A stretch of 60,865 bases of DNA from JAWLFI01 sp964627995. GTDB taxonomy: Bacteria > Bacteroidota > Bacteroidia > Chitinophagales > Saprospiraceae. Under the pieces are notes generated by a model. It had not been told where the DNA came from and made no database searches. It was given only the letters and a program-made list of their open reading frames with translations. Below, piece after piece: positions 8,205 to 16,954 of the stretch. Location of the stretch: positions 1 through 60,865 of the forward strand of contig CAZVLN010000012.1 of assembly GCA_964627995.1 (NCBI GenBank), given 5' to 3'. Position 1 is the first letter of the stretch. The number at the start of each line of letters is the position of its first letter. The position numbers were made by a program, and so were the translations under genes.

Positions 8205-10142
8205 ATGAGTGAGCATCAGATACAATCCTGGGAAGAATATCAAGAGGTTTATAAAAAATCAGTGTCGGATCCGGAGGGGTTCTGGGCAGGGATCGCGGAT
8301 AGTTTTCAATGGCGGAAAAAGTGGGATGAGGTTCTGGCATGGGATTTTGAGGGGCCAGATGTGAAGTGGTTTGAGGGTGGACAGCTGAATATTACTGAAA
8401 ATTGTCTGGATCGGCACGTAGCGGAACGCGGTGACCAAACTGCAATTATCTGGGAGCCGAATGACCCGAATGATGATGAGGTGCGATGGACGTATCGGGA
8501 ATTGCTGGCGAAGGTAAACCAGTTTTCGCATGTGCTGAAAGAGCATGGGGTGCAAAAGGGCGATCGGGTCTGCTTATATATGCCTATGGTTCCCGAACTT
8601 GCAGTGGCCGTTCTCGCATGCGCTCGAGTCGGTGCTGTGCACTCGGTTGTATTTGCGGGCTTTTCGGCACAGGCGTTGGCAGATCGAATCGATGATGCCA
8701 AGGCGAAGGTGCTGCTTACCTCTGATGGCTCATTCCGGGGAAATAAGGAAATACCAATCAAGGTCATTGCAGATGAGGCGGTGTCTAAAGTCGATTGCGT
8801 GGAGAGCGTGATCGTGTACAAGCGCACGGGTGAATTTGTGAATATGGAGGAGGGCCGCGATGTATGGTGGCATGATGCCATAAAAGGCAAATCGACCGAA
8901 TTTAAGGCGGAAACGATGGATGCGGAGGACATGCTGTTTATATTGTATACTTCGGGTTCTACCGGGAAGCCAAAAGGTGTGGTGCATACGACAGCTGGGT
9001 ATATGGTAGGTACCTACTATACTTTTAGTAATGTGTTTCAGTATCAGCCCGGCGATGTGTATTGGTGTACGGCAGATATCGGATGGATAACGGGCCACAG
9101 TTATATCGTGTATGGGCCTTTGCTGGCCGGGGCGACAACGGTAATGTTTGAGGGTGTACCCACCTGGCCGGACGCCGGGCGATTTTGGGAAATTTGCGAT
9201 AAATATCAAGTCAATCAGTTTTATACGGCGCCCACGGCTATTCGCGCCTTGATGGCGAAAGGCTTGGAGTATGTTGCCGAGCACTCTTTGGGTAGCTTAA
9301 AAGTGATCGGTTCGGTTGGTGAGCCGATTAATGAGGAGGCCTGGAAGTGGTATCACCGTTTTATTGGTAAGTCAAACTGTCCCATTGTAGATACCTGGTG
9401 GCAGACAGAAACGGGGGGCATTATGATTTCTCCCATCCCGGGAGCCCACCGAAAGTTAAAGCCTTCTTATGCGGCTCAACCCCTTCCTGGTGTGCAGCCT
9501 ATTTTGCTGGATCATGAGGGCAATATCATTGAAGAAAATAATACAGAGGGCTTACTTTGCATCAAGTTTCCATGGCCGTCCATGCTGCGAACGGTATATG
9601 GTGATCACAACCGATGTAAGCAAGTGTATTTTTCGGCTTTTGAGAATATGTACTTCACCGGTGATGGTGCCAAACGCGATGCGGACGGACGCTATCGAAT
9701 TATCGGTCGGGTCGATGATGTCATCAATGTCTCGGGCCACCGATTGGGAACGGCCGAGGTGGAAGATGCCATCAATACACATGCTCGAGTGGTAGAGTCG
9801 GCGGTAGTCGGTTATCCGCACGATATTAAAGGGCAGGGTATTCACGCCTACATCATTGTGGAGGGTGAGGTTCGAAGTCCAAAGGCTTTACGCGATGAAA
9901 TACTAAACACGGTAAATAAAGAAATTGGGCCTATAGCCAAGCCGGAGCGTATCCAGTTCGTCGAGGGATTGCCAAAAACGCGATCTGGTAAGATTATGCG
10001 CCGTATTTTGCGGAAAATTGCTTCTCGAGATACAGATCGTTTGGGAGATACTTCTACTTTACTCAATCCCGATGTAGTTACATCCGTTCTAGAAGGAGCA
10101 AAAGAGTTTTTCCCAAAGAAAAAAGATGACCAAAACAACTAG
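8205..10142 (+). CDS. acs: Acetyl-CoA synthetase
   Basis: A 645-residue AMP-forming acetate:CoA ligase, close to the usual length of about 650. It activates acetate to acetyl-AMP and then acetyl-CoA in the cytoplasm. The AMP-binding signature ILYTSGSTGKPKGVVHTTAG is near residue 248, the acyl-binding/adenylation motif VDTWWQTETGGIM near 396, GDGAKRDADGRYRIIGRVDD near 488, and the C-terminal PKTRSGKIMRRILRKI carries the catalytic lysine that is the known acetylation site in the family. The start at 8205 gives the standard N-terminus. The 3' end overlaps the amidase gene by 17 bp, so the two are probably coupled. Confidence 0.97.
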   Translation: MSEHQIQSWEEYQEVYKKSVSDPEGFWAGIADSFQWRKKWDEVLAWDFEGPDVKWFEGGQLNITENCLDRHVAERGDQTAIIWEPNDPNDDEVRWTYRELLAKVNQFSHVLKEHGVQKGDRVCLYMPMVPELAVAVLACARVGAVHSVVFAGFSAQALADRIDDAKAKVLLTSDGSFRGNKEIPIKVIADEAVSKVDCVESVIVYKRTGEFVNMEEGRDVWWHDAIKGKSTEFKAETMDAEDMLFILYTSGSTGKPKGVVHTTAGYMVGTYYTFSNVFQYQPGDVYWCTADIGWITGHSYIVYGPLLAGATTVMFEGVPTWPDAGRFWEICDKYQVNQFYTAPTAIRALMAKGLEYVAEHSLGSLKVIGSVGEPINEEAWKWYHRFIGKSNCPIVDTWWQTETGGIMISPIPGAHRKLKPSYAAQPLPGVQPILLDHEGNIIEENNTEGLLCIKFPWPSMLRTVYGDHNRCKQVYFSAFENMYFTGDGAKRDADGRYRIIGRVDDVINVSGHRLGTAEVEDAINTHARVVESAVVGYPHDIKGQGIHAYIIVEGEVRSPKALRDEILNTVNKEIGPIAKPERIQFVEGLPKTRSGKIMRRILRKIASRDTDRLGDTSTLLNPDVVTSVLEGAKEFFPKKKDDQNN

Positions 10143-11661
10143 TATTTTATTCTTGTACTTTTTCCTAACCGCTGGCTTGTATGCTCAGGAGGGGACGCAT
10201 ATTGAGGTAGATTATACATTGCGATTGCAAGAAGCAGGTGTAATCCGGATTACCCACGAAGCCAGAGACAATCCGCATTTGTCTTATTTTGTGGAAGCTT
10301 CACCTCAGGATATGGCGAGCCTGCAATGGCGATTTTCGTCCATTGCGCCCTGGACGTCCATTGCCATAGATGAGCATGTGTCTTATGAGAAAGCGCACTT
10401 TTCCAGACTGCAGTTTTCCGAGCAGGGGCAAATCGATACGCTTTATCTGCGTACGGTCGGCGAGTTGACGAGTTCCGTTTTTTACCATCGATATTATCCG
10501 GGATCCACTACGGTCTTAGAGGATGAAGAAGTGGATTTGCGCGATGGAGACTGCGATTGTCCTCAGCCGGATATTCAACAGCGTGCAGAATGGTGCAGCA
10601 ATTGTCCGACCACCCAGACACCGGTAGTAAACGAACCAACCCACTTGATCGTGCATCATTCGGCAGGACCCAATAGTTCCTCCGATTGGGCTGCGGTAGT
10701 GCGATCGATATGGGACTTTCACGTTAATGGACGCGGATGGGCTGATATTGGATATCATTACCTGATTGATCCGAATGGTGAAATCTATCAGGGACGGGCG
10801 GATGATATTCAAGGGGCCCATTTTTGTGCTCAAAATCGAAATGCGATGGGGATGTGTGTGTTGGGTACGTTTACCGATGTGGCACCGTCTTCTGCCGCTC
10901 GCTCCTCATGGGTCGATTTGGCAGCCTTTGCAGCTTGTAAATGGGAAGTGTCGCCTCTAAGTCGGAGTATTCACGCCTCCTCGGGCTTGGACCTTTTAGG
11001 GGTTTCGGGCCATCGCGATGGCTGCGCTACGGCCTGTCCCGGTCAAACCTTTTATGATCAATTGCCCATTTGGCGCGCTTCGGTGGCTGCTGCAATAGAA
11101 GAATGCGGTCCTACGGAAGACTCTTTGGTTTTAACGGTTAGTGGCACTCCATTTCCCTTTACGATTGATCTGGCTTGGTCTGGGGGAATGAGTCAGATTT
11201 CAGAATACCAACTTCAGGTTCGCCCGCTTAACGCTGGACCTCTAAGTGGATGGCGCGTCATACTTCCCGCAAATGTTCAGCAATACCGATTGGGATTACA
11301 TGCTCAGACAGAATATGAAATTCAAATTGAAGGTTGGGATTCAAATGGCCAATTTCAAATATCGAACAAAGTTTTTTGGAAAACAGAAAACTGGAATGCC
11401 GACGCTTCAATTACACAACTTAGTCCGAACCCGATATTACCTGGGGAAGAAGTCCAATTCACCTGGACGAACAACTTTGAGGGAGATTTTAAATTACAAT
11501 GGATAGATATGAATGGTAGGGTATACCCTATAGGTAGTCGACGAAAAATCCGCGATACTTATTTGGAATCACTTTCATGTGAAAGTCTTTCCAGCGGCCG
11601 ATATTTATTGCACATTTCTTTTGAAGGAAACACATCTTACGTTTCCCTTGTTTTACTTTAA
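10126..11661 (+). CDS. Secreted N-acetylmuramoyl-L-alanine amidase with T9SS tail
   Basis: A 511-residue exported protein with a signal peptide ending LTAGLYAQ. A Zn-dependent amidase_2/PGRP domain spans about residues 165-325; the expected ligands are His in HLIVHHSAG and His and Cys in GHRDGCATACPG, with YHYLIDPNGEIYQGR between. Such enzymes cut the bond between muramic acid and the peptide stem. A fibronectin-like segment (about 335-420) precedes a C-terminal Por-type sorting domain (SPNPILPGEEVQF to SSGRYLLHISF), so the protein should leave via the type IX system and act outside the cell. The start lies inside the end of acs. A nutritional or predatory role is inference. Confidence 0.88.
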   Translation: MTKTTSILFLYFFLTAGLYAQEGTHIEVDYTLRLQEAGVIRITHEARDNPHLSYFVEASPQDMASLQWRFSSIAPWTSIAIDEHVSYEKAHFSRLQFSEQGQIDTLYLRTVGELTSSVFYHRYYPGSTTVLEDEEVDLRDGDCDCPQPDIQQRAEWCSNCPTTQTPVVNEPTHLIVHHSAGPNSSSDWAAVVRSIWDFHVNGRGWADIGYHYLIDPNGEIYQGRADDIQGAHFCAQNRNAMGMCVLGTFTDVAPSSAARSSWVDLAAFAACKWEVSPLSRSIHASSGLDLLGVSGHRDGCATACPGQTFYDQLPIWRASVAAAIEECGPTEDSLVLTVSGTPFPFTIDLAWSGGMSQISEYQLQVRPLNAGPLSGWRVILPANVQQYRLGLHAQTEYEIQIEGWDSNGQFQISNKVFWKTENWNADASITQLSPNPILPGEEVQFTWTNNFEGDFKLQWIDMNGRVYPIGSRRKIRDTYLESLSCESLSSGRYLLHISFEGNTSYVSLVLL

Positions 11662-12413
11662 CTCTTAACCGCGGAATCTCTTAGCTGCTTTTTTTCTACG
11701 GTCTTGTAAAAGGTTTGGGCAACTTTCATGAATGTTTCGCTCAAATCAACTCCTTCGGCTAAGGTGAATCGAAACGCTGAGAGTGTCCAACTGCCCAAAT
11801 CTCCATATACTCCAGGGGTAGGAGCCTTTTCAATTTTTATGTAGTAGTATGTTGGATTAGTAAGTCCTTCCACACGAAACCAATCGGATTGCACTTCCGA
11901 GTAGTATTCTGCAGTTTGACTCTTAGGTCGTTTCCAATCTTCATAAGGTTCTGCAATGCGCTGGCAGGAATCCAGGGCGTGCTCGAAAAAGGATTGCAAT
12001 GCAATGCGCGGAGTGATGGGTTTGCGCTGCTGTTTTAAGTACTCACCTAAATCTCCGAGATAAAAGTGAAACTTGAGCGGAGAGAACCATTCCAGTTTGA
12101 CCTCTTTTTGCGGATGTTTAATTTCAATGCAGTACCCAGGATAAACTGGTGGTGGCCCAGGAGGTGTATAGTCTGAAATGGAGGCCTCCCATGGTTCGGG
12201 AAGGTCGAATGTAAAAACAGTTTGATGGCTAGTTTGAAGCTGTTGGATATGTGCGCCCCAATTCTGTGATTTCTCATCAGAAATTACCGTTGCAGACCTG
12301 CTATCAATAGCTTTTTGTTGTTTACTTCCAGTCTTGATATATTCCAGGTACATATATCCTCCAGCCCCTAAAGCTAATATTAAAAGGAATATGTAAAGAG
12401 AGGTGTTTTTCAT
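11658..12413 (-). CDS. Membrane-anchored protein of unknown function
   Basis: A 251-residue protein with one N-terminal hydrophobic segment (YIFLLILALGAGGYMYLEYI) that could be an uncleaved anchor; there is no lipobox cysteine. The remainder is rich in Pro, Tyr and Trp (PPGPPPVYPGYCIEI) and looks like a beta-rich periplasmic domain. No family was recognised. Its stop overlaps the end of the amidase gene by 4 bp in convergent orientation. It lies 156 bp downstream of nhaC on the same strand, a gap that may hold its own promoter. Confidence 0.6.
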   Translation of the reverse strand: MKNTSLYIFLLILALGAGGYMYLEYIKTGSKQQKAIDSRSATVISDEKSQNWGAHIQQLQTSHQTVFTFDLPEPWEASISDYTPPGPPPVYPGYCIEIKHPQKEVKLEWFSPLKFHFYLGDLGEYLKQQRKPITPRIALQSFFEHALDSCQRIAEPYEDWKRPKSQTAEYYSEVQSDWFRVEGLTNPTYYYIKIEKAPTPGVYGDLGSWTLSAFRFTLAEGVDLSETFMKVAQTFYKTVEKKQLRDSAVKS

Positions 12414-12569
12414 GTGTGTTTTTAGATACTAATAATAACAATCTATTCAATTAAAATGCAAAGTAAAGAAATCCAATAGTTTTTGACTAATCAAAGACCG
12501 TTGGGCAATTATAAATCAAATAAGGTAAGTACACTTTTAAAGAAAAGCTCAATTAAGATACTTATTTTA

Positions 12570-14063
12570 TTATTGAACGATTACATATCCTAAAATAATA
12601 TAAAATATACTGCTAATTACTCCCGTAAAAAGCGCGTATGGTAATTGAGTGCGTACATGATCAATATGGTCAGTAGCAGCTGCCATGGAAGATAATATGG
12701 TGGTATCAGAAATAGGTGAGCAGTGGTCCCCGAAAATGCCACCACCTAGTGCAGCTGCCAAAATGGGGGCAGGGGGCAATTGTAAAGTCTCAGCAAGGGG
12801 CAGTGCTATTCCAACCATAATAGCAAATGTACCCCAGGATGTCCCTGTAGAAAATGCGATGAAAGCACTGATTAAAAATACCACCACAGGCACGAGCTGA
12901 GGCGACATCCACTGTTCGGCCAAATGGGCAACATACAAGCCGGTATTGAGTTCGTAACAAACCGTACTGAGCGCAAAGGCGAATAGCATTAAGAGCGCCA
13001 GCGGCAACATGTCACTAATTCCTTTAATACTATGATCGACCATATCGCCAATCCGCATGATGGACTGGACTTTGTATAAGAGTATAGCGGATAGAATGGC
13101 CAGGCTTACTGCAGTTAAGACAGCGGCTGAGCCTGATCCCTGACCAATGGCGTAGAAAAACTGCCCAAAGAAATCGGCATTCGGTCGATCCTCGAGAGCG
13201 GAGCTCCAGCCGGTGTATGCGAGCATGATGGGCATTAGAGCGACCATAATTGCCAGGGGGAGGATCATATTTGCGGGACGTAGGGGCGCATTTTCAACGG
13301 GTTTGGCCTCTGTAAGGTCCGTCGATATCATGGGTTGAGCTCCTTCGCGTAAAACACCCTGCCCCATCATCACCCGCGATTCCGCTTTTTTCATTGCTGG
13401 AAAATCGAGTCGGGTCCAAATAACGATGGGCACTAGTAATAAAGCTAAAATGGGATAGAAATTATAAGCGATAGAAGAAATTAATAGGGTAAAAGGCTCA
13501 GTAAAGCCCAGAGTGATGAGCAACCCCATGATAAATGCTCCCCAAGCGTTGAAAGGTATAAGAATGCAGGCCGGTGCTGAGCTCGAGTCGGCAATGTAAG
13601 CTAATTTTTCTCTGGATATTTTTAGCCGATCGAAAAGAGGCCGGAATAAGGTCCCAACAGTCAATACCGATATACTGCTTTCAACGAAAATCACCAATCC
13701 GCTGAGCCAGGCGGCAGTTTGCACCCATCGGCGCCCTCCGGCCCCGGCGGAAAAACGCGATAAAATTTGTTTTTCCACCCAATTGATAAAGCCAGCAACT
13801 CCGCCACTTTTTTGTATAAGTAGAATGAGAGCCCCCACTAAAGCGCCAAATAGTATGGTTCGTGTCTGGCCCTTATCTTGGAAAACATCGACGAGACCCT
13901 CTAGTGTGTTTAAAAAACCAATCCAGGGGTTGAAATCCGACAAAATAAACCACCCAGCCGCAATGCCCGTAACCAGTGATAAATATACCTTTCGAGTGAG
14001 CATAGCCAGTACAATAGCGACCAACGGAGGAATCAGAGAAGTCCAGGTGTAGGTTAAATCCAT
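12570..14063 (-). CDS. nhaC: NhaC-family Na+/H+ antiporter
   Basis: A 497-residue inner-membrane transporter with about 11-12 hydrophobic segments, matching the NhaC family in length and in the segments AFSTGTSWGTFAIMVGIALP and GDHCSPISDTTILSSMAA near residues 410-460. It is expected to exchange Na+ for H+ or a related substrate pair; NhaC relatives also transport organic acids, so the substrate is not proved. It starts only 3 bp after the arginyltransferase-like gene ends, so the two form an operon, with a GntR regulator gene upstream on the same strand. Confidence 0.88.
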   Translation of the reverse strand: MDLTYTWTSLIPPLVAIVLAMLTRKVYLSLVTGIAAGWFILSDFNPWIGFLNTLEGLVDVFQDKGQTRTILFGALVGALILLIQKSGGVAGFINWVEKQILSRFSAGAGGRRWVQTAAWLSGLVIFVESSISVLTVGTLFRPLFDRLKISREKLAYIADSSSAPACILIPFNAWGAFIMGLLITLGFTEPFTLLISSIAYNFYPILALLLVPIVIWTRLDFPAMKKAESRVMMGQGVLREGAQPMISTDLTEAKPVENAPLRPANMILPLAIMVALMPIMLAYTGWSSALEDRPNADFFGQFFYAIGQGSGSAAVLTAVSLAILSAILLYKVQSIMRIGDMVDHSIKGISDMLPLALLMLFAFALSTVCYELNTGLYVAHLAEQWMSPQLVPVVVFLISAFIAFSTGTSWGTFAIMVGIALPLAETLQLPPAPILAAALGGGIFGDHCSPISDTTILSSMAAATDHIDHVRTQLPYALFTGVISSIFYIILGYVIVQ

Positions 14064-14066
14064 GAG

Positions 14067-14801
14067 CTATTCGCGTTTTAGTCGATCGATTAAATCAGAA
14101 TTTTCATCCGATTTGCACCATGCTTTCAATGTCTTTTTATCCGTACACCAATCTGAACCATCATAGAAGGAGATGGATTTGAAGTCCCGGACTTTATATA
14201 AAGAATGAGGGCTGTAGCAGGTACCAATATAGAGGTGAGTTTTATTCTCCTCATCCGCAAGCTGGGCCGATCGCAGCATGGCGAACTTGCCAAGCGGCTT
14301 TGTAGTATCTAAATTCAAAAAGGCAAACCAGTAATGCCATCCTTTTGAACCGCAATGTAGAAATATAAAAGCCTGCCGTTCTCCATCGATAGTTATTTCC
14401 AGATAATGAGTAAGGTGCCGGTGTTCGCGAATGCGATCTAAACGATCGGCCGAAAAAGAAGTGCTAAATCGCTCATTCGCATAGGTGAGGCAGAATTCTG
14501 TATCTACGGATGTCCAGGAGAAATCTGATAGTTTTTGAAGTTTAAGCTTCACTTCAGCATCTTCGTATTTTCGTAGCACGCGGCGATTTTCTGAGCTGAG
14601 AATAAGGGGTTGGAGATGTATGCGAAGACTGCGAGCCAAATAATACACATCGGTAAGATCCAGATTCTGGCCCGTGTAAGGCAAAAAACCATTTTGGAGG
14701 GCTTCCTGACCATCTGCTGGCGACTCAGATTGTGCATATATGGCATAACCAAAAGAATAATTAGCATAATTGAGTCCCATCTCTGACCGAAAAACACGCA
14801 T
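14067..14801 (-). CDS. Arginyl-tRNA-protein-transferase-like GNAT-fold protein
   Basis: A 244-residue protein. Residues 45-75 (ARSLRIHLQPLILSSENRRV) and 165-225 (KPLGKFAMLRSAQL, then KTHLYIGTCYSPHSLYKVRD and FYDGSDWCTDKKTLK) match the pattern I know from Bacteroidota proteins annotated as arginine-tRNA-protein transferase (ATE C-terminal/GNAT fold). ATE enzymes move an amino acid from tRNA to a protein N-terminus and mark it for degradation. The Cys-rich N-terminal motif of eukaryotic ATE is not seen. It is in a tight operon with nhaC, with no obvious functional link. The family assignment is moderate. Confidence 0.55.
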   Translation of the reverse strand: MRVFRSEMGLNYANYSFGYAIYAQSESPADGQEALQNGFLPYTGQNLDLTDVYYLARSLRIHLQPLILSSENRRVLRKYEDAEVKLKLQKLSDFSWTSVDTEFCLTYANERFSTSFSADRLDRIREHRHLTHYLEITIDGERQAFIFLHCGSKGWHYWFAFLNLDTTKPLGKFAMLRSAQLADEENKTHLYIGTCYSPHSLYKVRDFKSISFYDGSDWCTDKKTLKAWCKSDENSDLIDRLKRE

Positions 14802-14897
14802 CCTATTTTTCTCTCAAAATAGAATTAAATCTGAGATTTGGGAAATTTGTGTCTCGCCTTTTCCTAAAAGACTTTTGGTGAAGTCCTGTATAACTGC

Positions 14898-15683
14898 TTA
14901 TTCAATAGTGTAAACGGGTGAGAACTCCTTCAGGGGGAGGTGGGAGCATCCGATTCCGGACTGGCGTTCGGCCATCAACTCGTATTGAATTTTTTTAGGA
15001 TGGTTGAATCGGATTTGGTAATAAACTGGTTTTTCCTGTATGGTGTAGGAAACTCGCTCAACTTGTAAAATGGGCGAACCAGCAGCCATTTCTAAATGAT
15101 CGGCCCATTCAATATCCAGTGCCGATGCTTTTATTTTTAAACACCCTCGTTGAATCTTAATGTCGTACTTTTCTTCCAAAATCTCATAGATCGTTTGCTC
15201 TGTGAGGTTTTCACTATCAATGAGTTGGGCATAAAATATAGGCAAATAGGTTTTATCAATGGCTATTGGTTGACCATCGGCAAGCCTTAGGCGCGTGAGT
15301 TCAACTACCTTAGTCCCTTCTTTTAGGCCCAGGGCAAAAGAGACCCGCTGAGATGCAGAACACAGTTCTTTTTTTAATACTTGACTCGAAGCTGTGCGAC
15401 CGGCAAGAGCCATGTCTTCTGTAAAATCTGTGAGTTCCAAAGCGGGCTGACTGCTTTTTGGGTCACATACAAAACTCCCTCGTCCTTGACTCCGCTGAAT
15501 GAGTTGTTCATTTTCCAGAGTCTGGAGAGCCCTGCGGACAGTTATGCGACTTACTTCAAATTGTTCGGCCAATTCTTTCTCAGAAGGTAGCTTCTCTTTC
15601 GGTCCGTAGATATTTTTTTCGATGCCTTCCCGAAGATGGCGACTGATCTGTGCATGTCGGGGGAGTTTACTTGATTCTGCCAT
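14898..15683 (-). CDS. GntR-family regulator (HutC/UTRA type)
   Basis: A 261-residue transcription factor. The N-terminal winged helix (about residues 8-72) contains LPSEKELAEQFEVSRITVRR, the GntR signature, and ends QGRGSFV. Residues 95-240 form a UTRA ligand-binding domain typical of the HutC/FarR subgroup, with TIYEILEEKYDIKI and a C-terminal PVYYQIRFNHP. It lies 96 bp upstream of the arginyltransferase-like/nhaC pair on the same strand and 257 bp from the divergent sulfur operon, so it could control either. The ligand is unknown. Confidence 0.9.
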   Translation of the reverse strand: MAESSKLPRHAQISRHLREGIEKNIYGPKEKLPSEKELAEQFEVSRITVRRALQTLENEQLIQRSQGRGSFVCDPKSSQPALELTDFTEDMALAGRTASSQVLKKELCSASQRVSFALGLKEGTKVVELTRLRLADGQPIAIDKTYLPIFYAQLIDSENLTEQTIYEILEEKYDIKIQRGCLKIKASALDIEWADHLEMAAGSPILQVERVSYTIQEKPVYYQIRFNHPKKIQYELMAERQSGIGCSHLPLKEFSPVYTIE

Positions 15684-15940
15684 GGCCAGAGTTTTTGTGT
15701 GATAATTGATACAAAGGTAACAAATGTAATAACAAGTTGGTTGAAGATGGGTTAATCTTTATAAAAATCAAGTAAATTGTTTTAAATATATGGGTTGTAG
15801 CTTTGATTTGAAATCTGAAATAGGCTTGCTTTTTTATCTTTTTAAAGCGTAGTGAACTATTTTTATGGCCTAATGTTATGACAAGTGAAAAATGCATTGC
15901 ATCTTTGTGATATATTACCAAACGAAATAAAAACGAACAT

Positions 15941-16504
15941 ATGGATTTTTTAACGCAGCCTTTCCCCTGGTATATTGGCGGACCGCTGATCGGTCTTACG
16001 ATTCCCCTGTTACTCATATTTGTGGGACAGTCTTTAGGTATTTCTTCGAGTTTCCGGCATGTATGCGCCGCTTGTAACATTGGAGATGTATCTTTTTTCA
16101 AGTATGACTGGAAAACAACGGGTGCATGGAACCTGGCTTTTGTTTTAGGTATAACGATTGGAGGATTTTTGGCAGGGAATGTATGGATGAATCCCGAGCC
16201 TATTGACATTTCTGCCTCTACAATATCCGCATTACAAGATCTGGGCTTTTCTGATTTTTCCGGCTTCGTGCCCGATGAATTATTCAGTTGGTCCAGCCTG
16301 AGTTCGCCTACAAACCTGGCCATACTTATTATCGGTGGGTTTTTAGTCGGTTTCGGGACACGATATGCCGGTGGTTGTACATCGGGTCACGCTATCTCGG
16401 GTCTATCAGACTTGCAATTTGCCTCTCTTATCGCCGTTGTCGGTTTTTTTATTGGAGGCTTACTTATGACTCACGTATTGTATCCCATCATTTTCGGATC
16501 CTAA
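15941..16504 (+). CDS. YeeE/YedE-family membrane protein (first half)
   Basis: A 187-residue inner-membrane protein with about four membrane segments and the conserved YeeE/YedE motif GGCTSGHAISGLSDLQFASL near residue 145. The family imports thiosulfate or related sulfur compounds through conserved cysteines. Here the usual long protein is split into two genes; this one and the next, 10 bp away, together make a full unit. It is first in a four-gene sulfur operon. The gap 15684-15940 to the divergent GntR gene is AT-rich, with no gene. Confidence 0.85.
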   Translation: MDFLTQPFPWYIGGPLIGLTIPLLLIFVGQSLGISSSFRHVCAACNIGDVSFFKYDWKTTGAWNLAFVLGITIGGFLAGNVWMNPEPIDISASTISALQDLGFSDFSGFVPDELFSWSSLSSPTNLAILIIGGFLVGFGTRYAGGCTSGHAISGLSDLQFASLIAVVGFFIGGLLMTHVLYPIIFGS

Positions 16505-16514
16505 AAAATAAAAT

Positions 16515-16940
16515 ATGAATTTTTCAAAGCTTTTAAAAAGTCTGATTTTCGGTATATTCTTTGGCCTGGTTTTGGTCAAATCTGAAGTCATCTCCTGGTT
16601 TCGAATTCAAGAAATGTTTCGATTCGATTCCTTTCATATGTATGGAATTATTGGATCTGCGATTGTCGTAGGAATTATTTCCATACAGCTCATTAAACGA
16701 CTTGGAATTAAAGATATGGATGGAAACCCCATTCGGATTGCACCAAAGGACGCTAGCCAAGTGAAACGCTACCTCATTGGTGGTGCTACATTTGGACTCG
16801 GCTGGGGACTGATTGGTGCCTGTCCGGGACCCTTATTTGCTCTTTTGGGCTCAGGTCTCACAGTTATGTTAATCCCCATTGTAGCCGCCATTTTGGGTAC
16901 TTATACCTATGGCGTATTACGCGATAAATTACCTCACTAA
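16515..16940 (+). CDS. YeeE/YedE-family membrane protein (second half, DUF6691-like)
   Basis: A 141-residue membrane protein with four hydrophobic segments and the motif FGLGWGLIGACPGPLFALLG near residue 95, typical of the short partner of split YeeE/YedE transporters. The cysteine in ACPGP corresponds to the pore cysteine thought to relay thiosulfate sulfur. It follows the first half after 10 bp and precedes the metallo-beta-lactamase/rhodanese gene by 14 bp, so the three are expected to be co-transcribed. Import of a sulfur compound for the downstream enzyme is inferred from this context. Confidence 0.85.
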   Translation: MNFSKLLKSLIFGIFFGLVLVKSEVISWFRIQEMFRFDSFHMYGIIGSAIVVGIISIQLIKRLGIKDMDGNPIRIAPKDASQVKRYLIGGATFGLGWGLIGACPGPLFALLGSGLTVMLIPIVAAILGTYTYGVLRDKLPH

Positions 16941-16954
16941 AAAAACACTATAAC

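Noticed and set aside
12480..12510. TTGACTAATCAA as a CRP/FNR-type box near nhaC
   Set aside because: The half-sites are separated by 4 rather than 6 bases (TGA-N4-TCA), it is single, and it lies downstream of nhaC, not at the respiration island.
15667..16323. Minus-strand open frame of 218 codons
   Set aside because: It is antisense to the YeeE/YedE gene and to the GntR promoter region, with no domain pattern; the sense frames are clearly coding.
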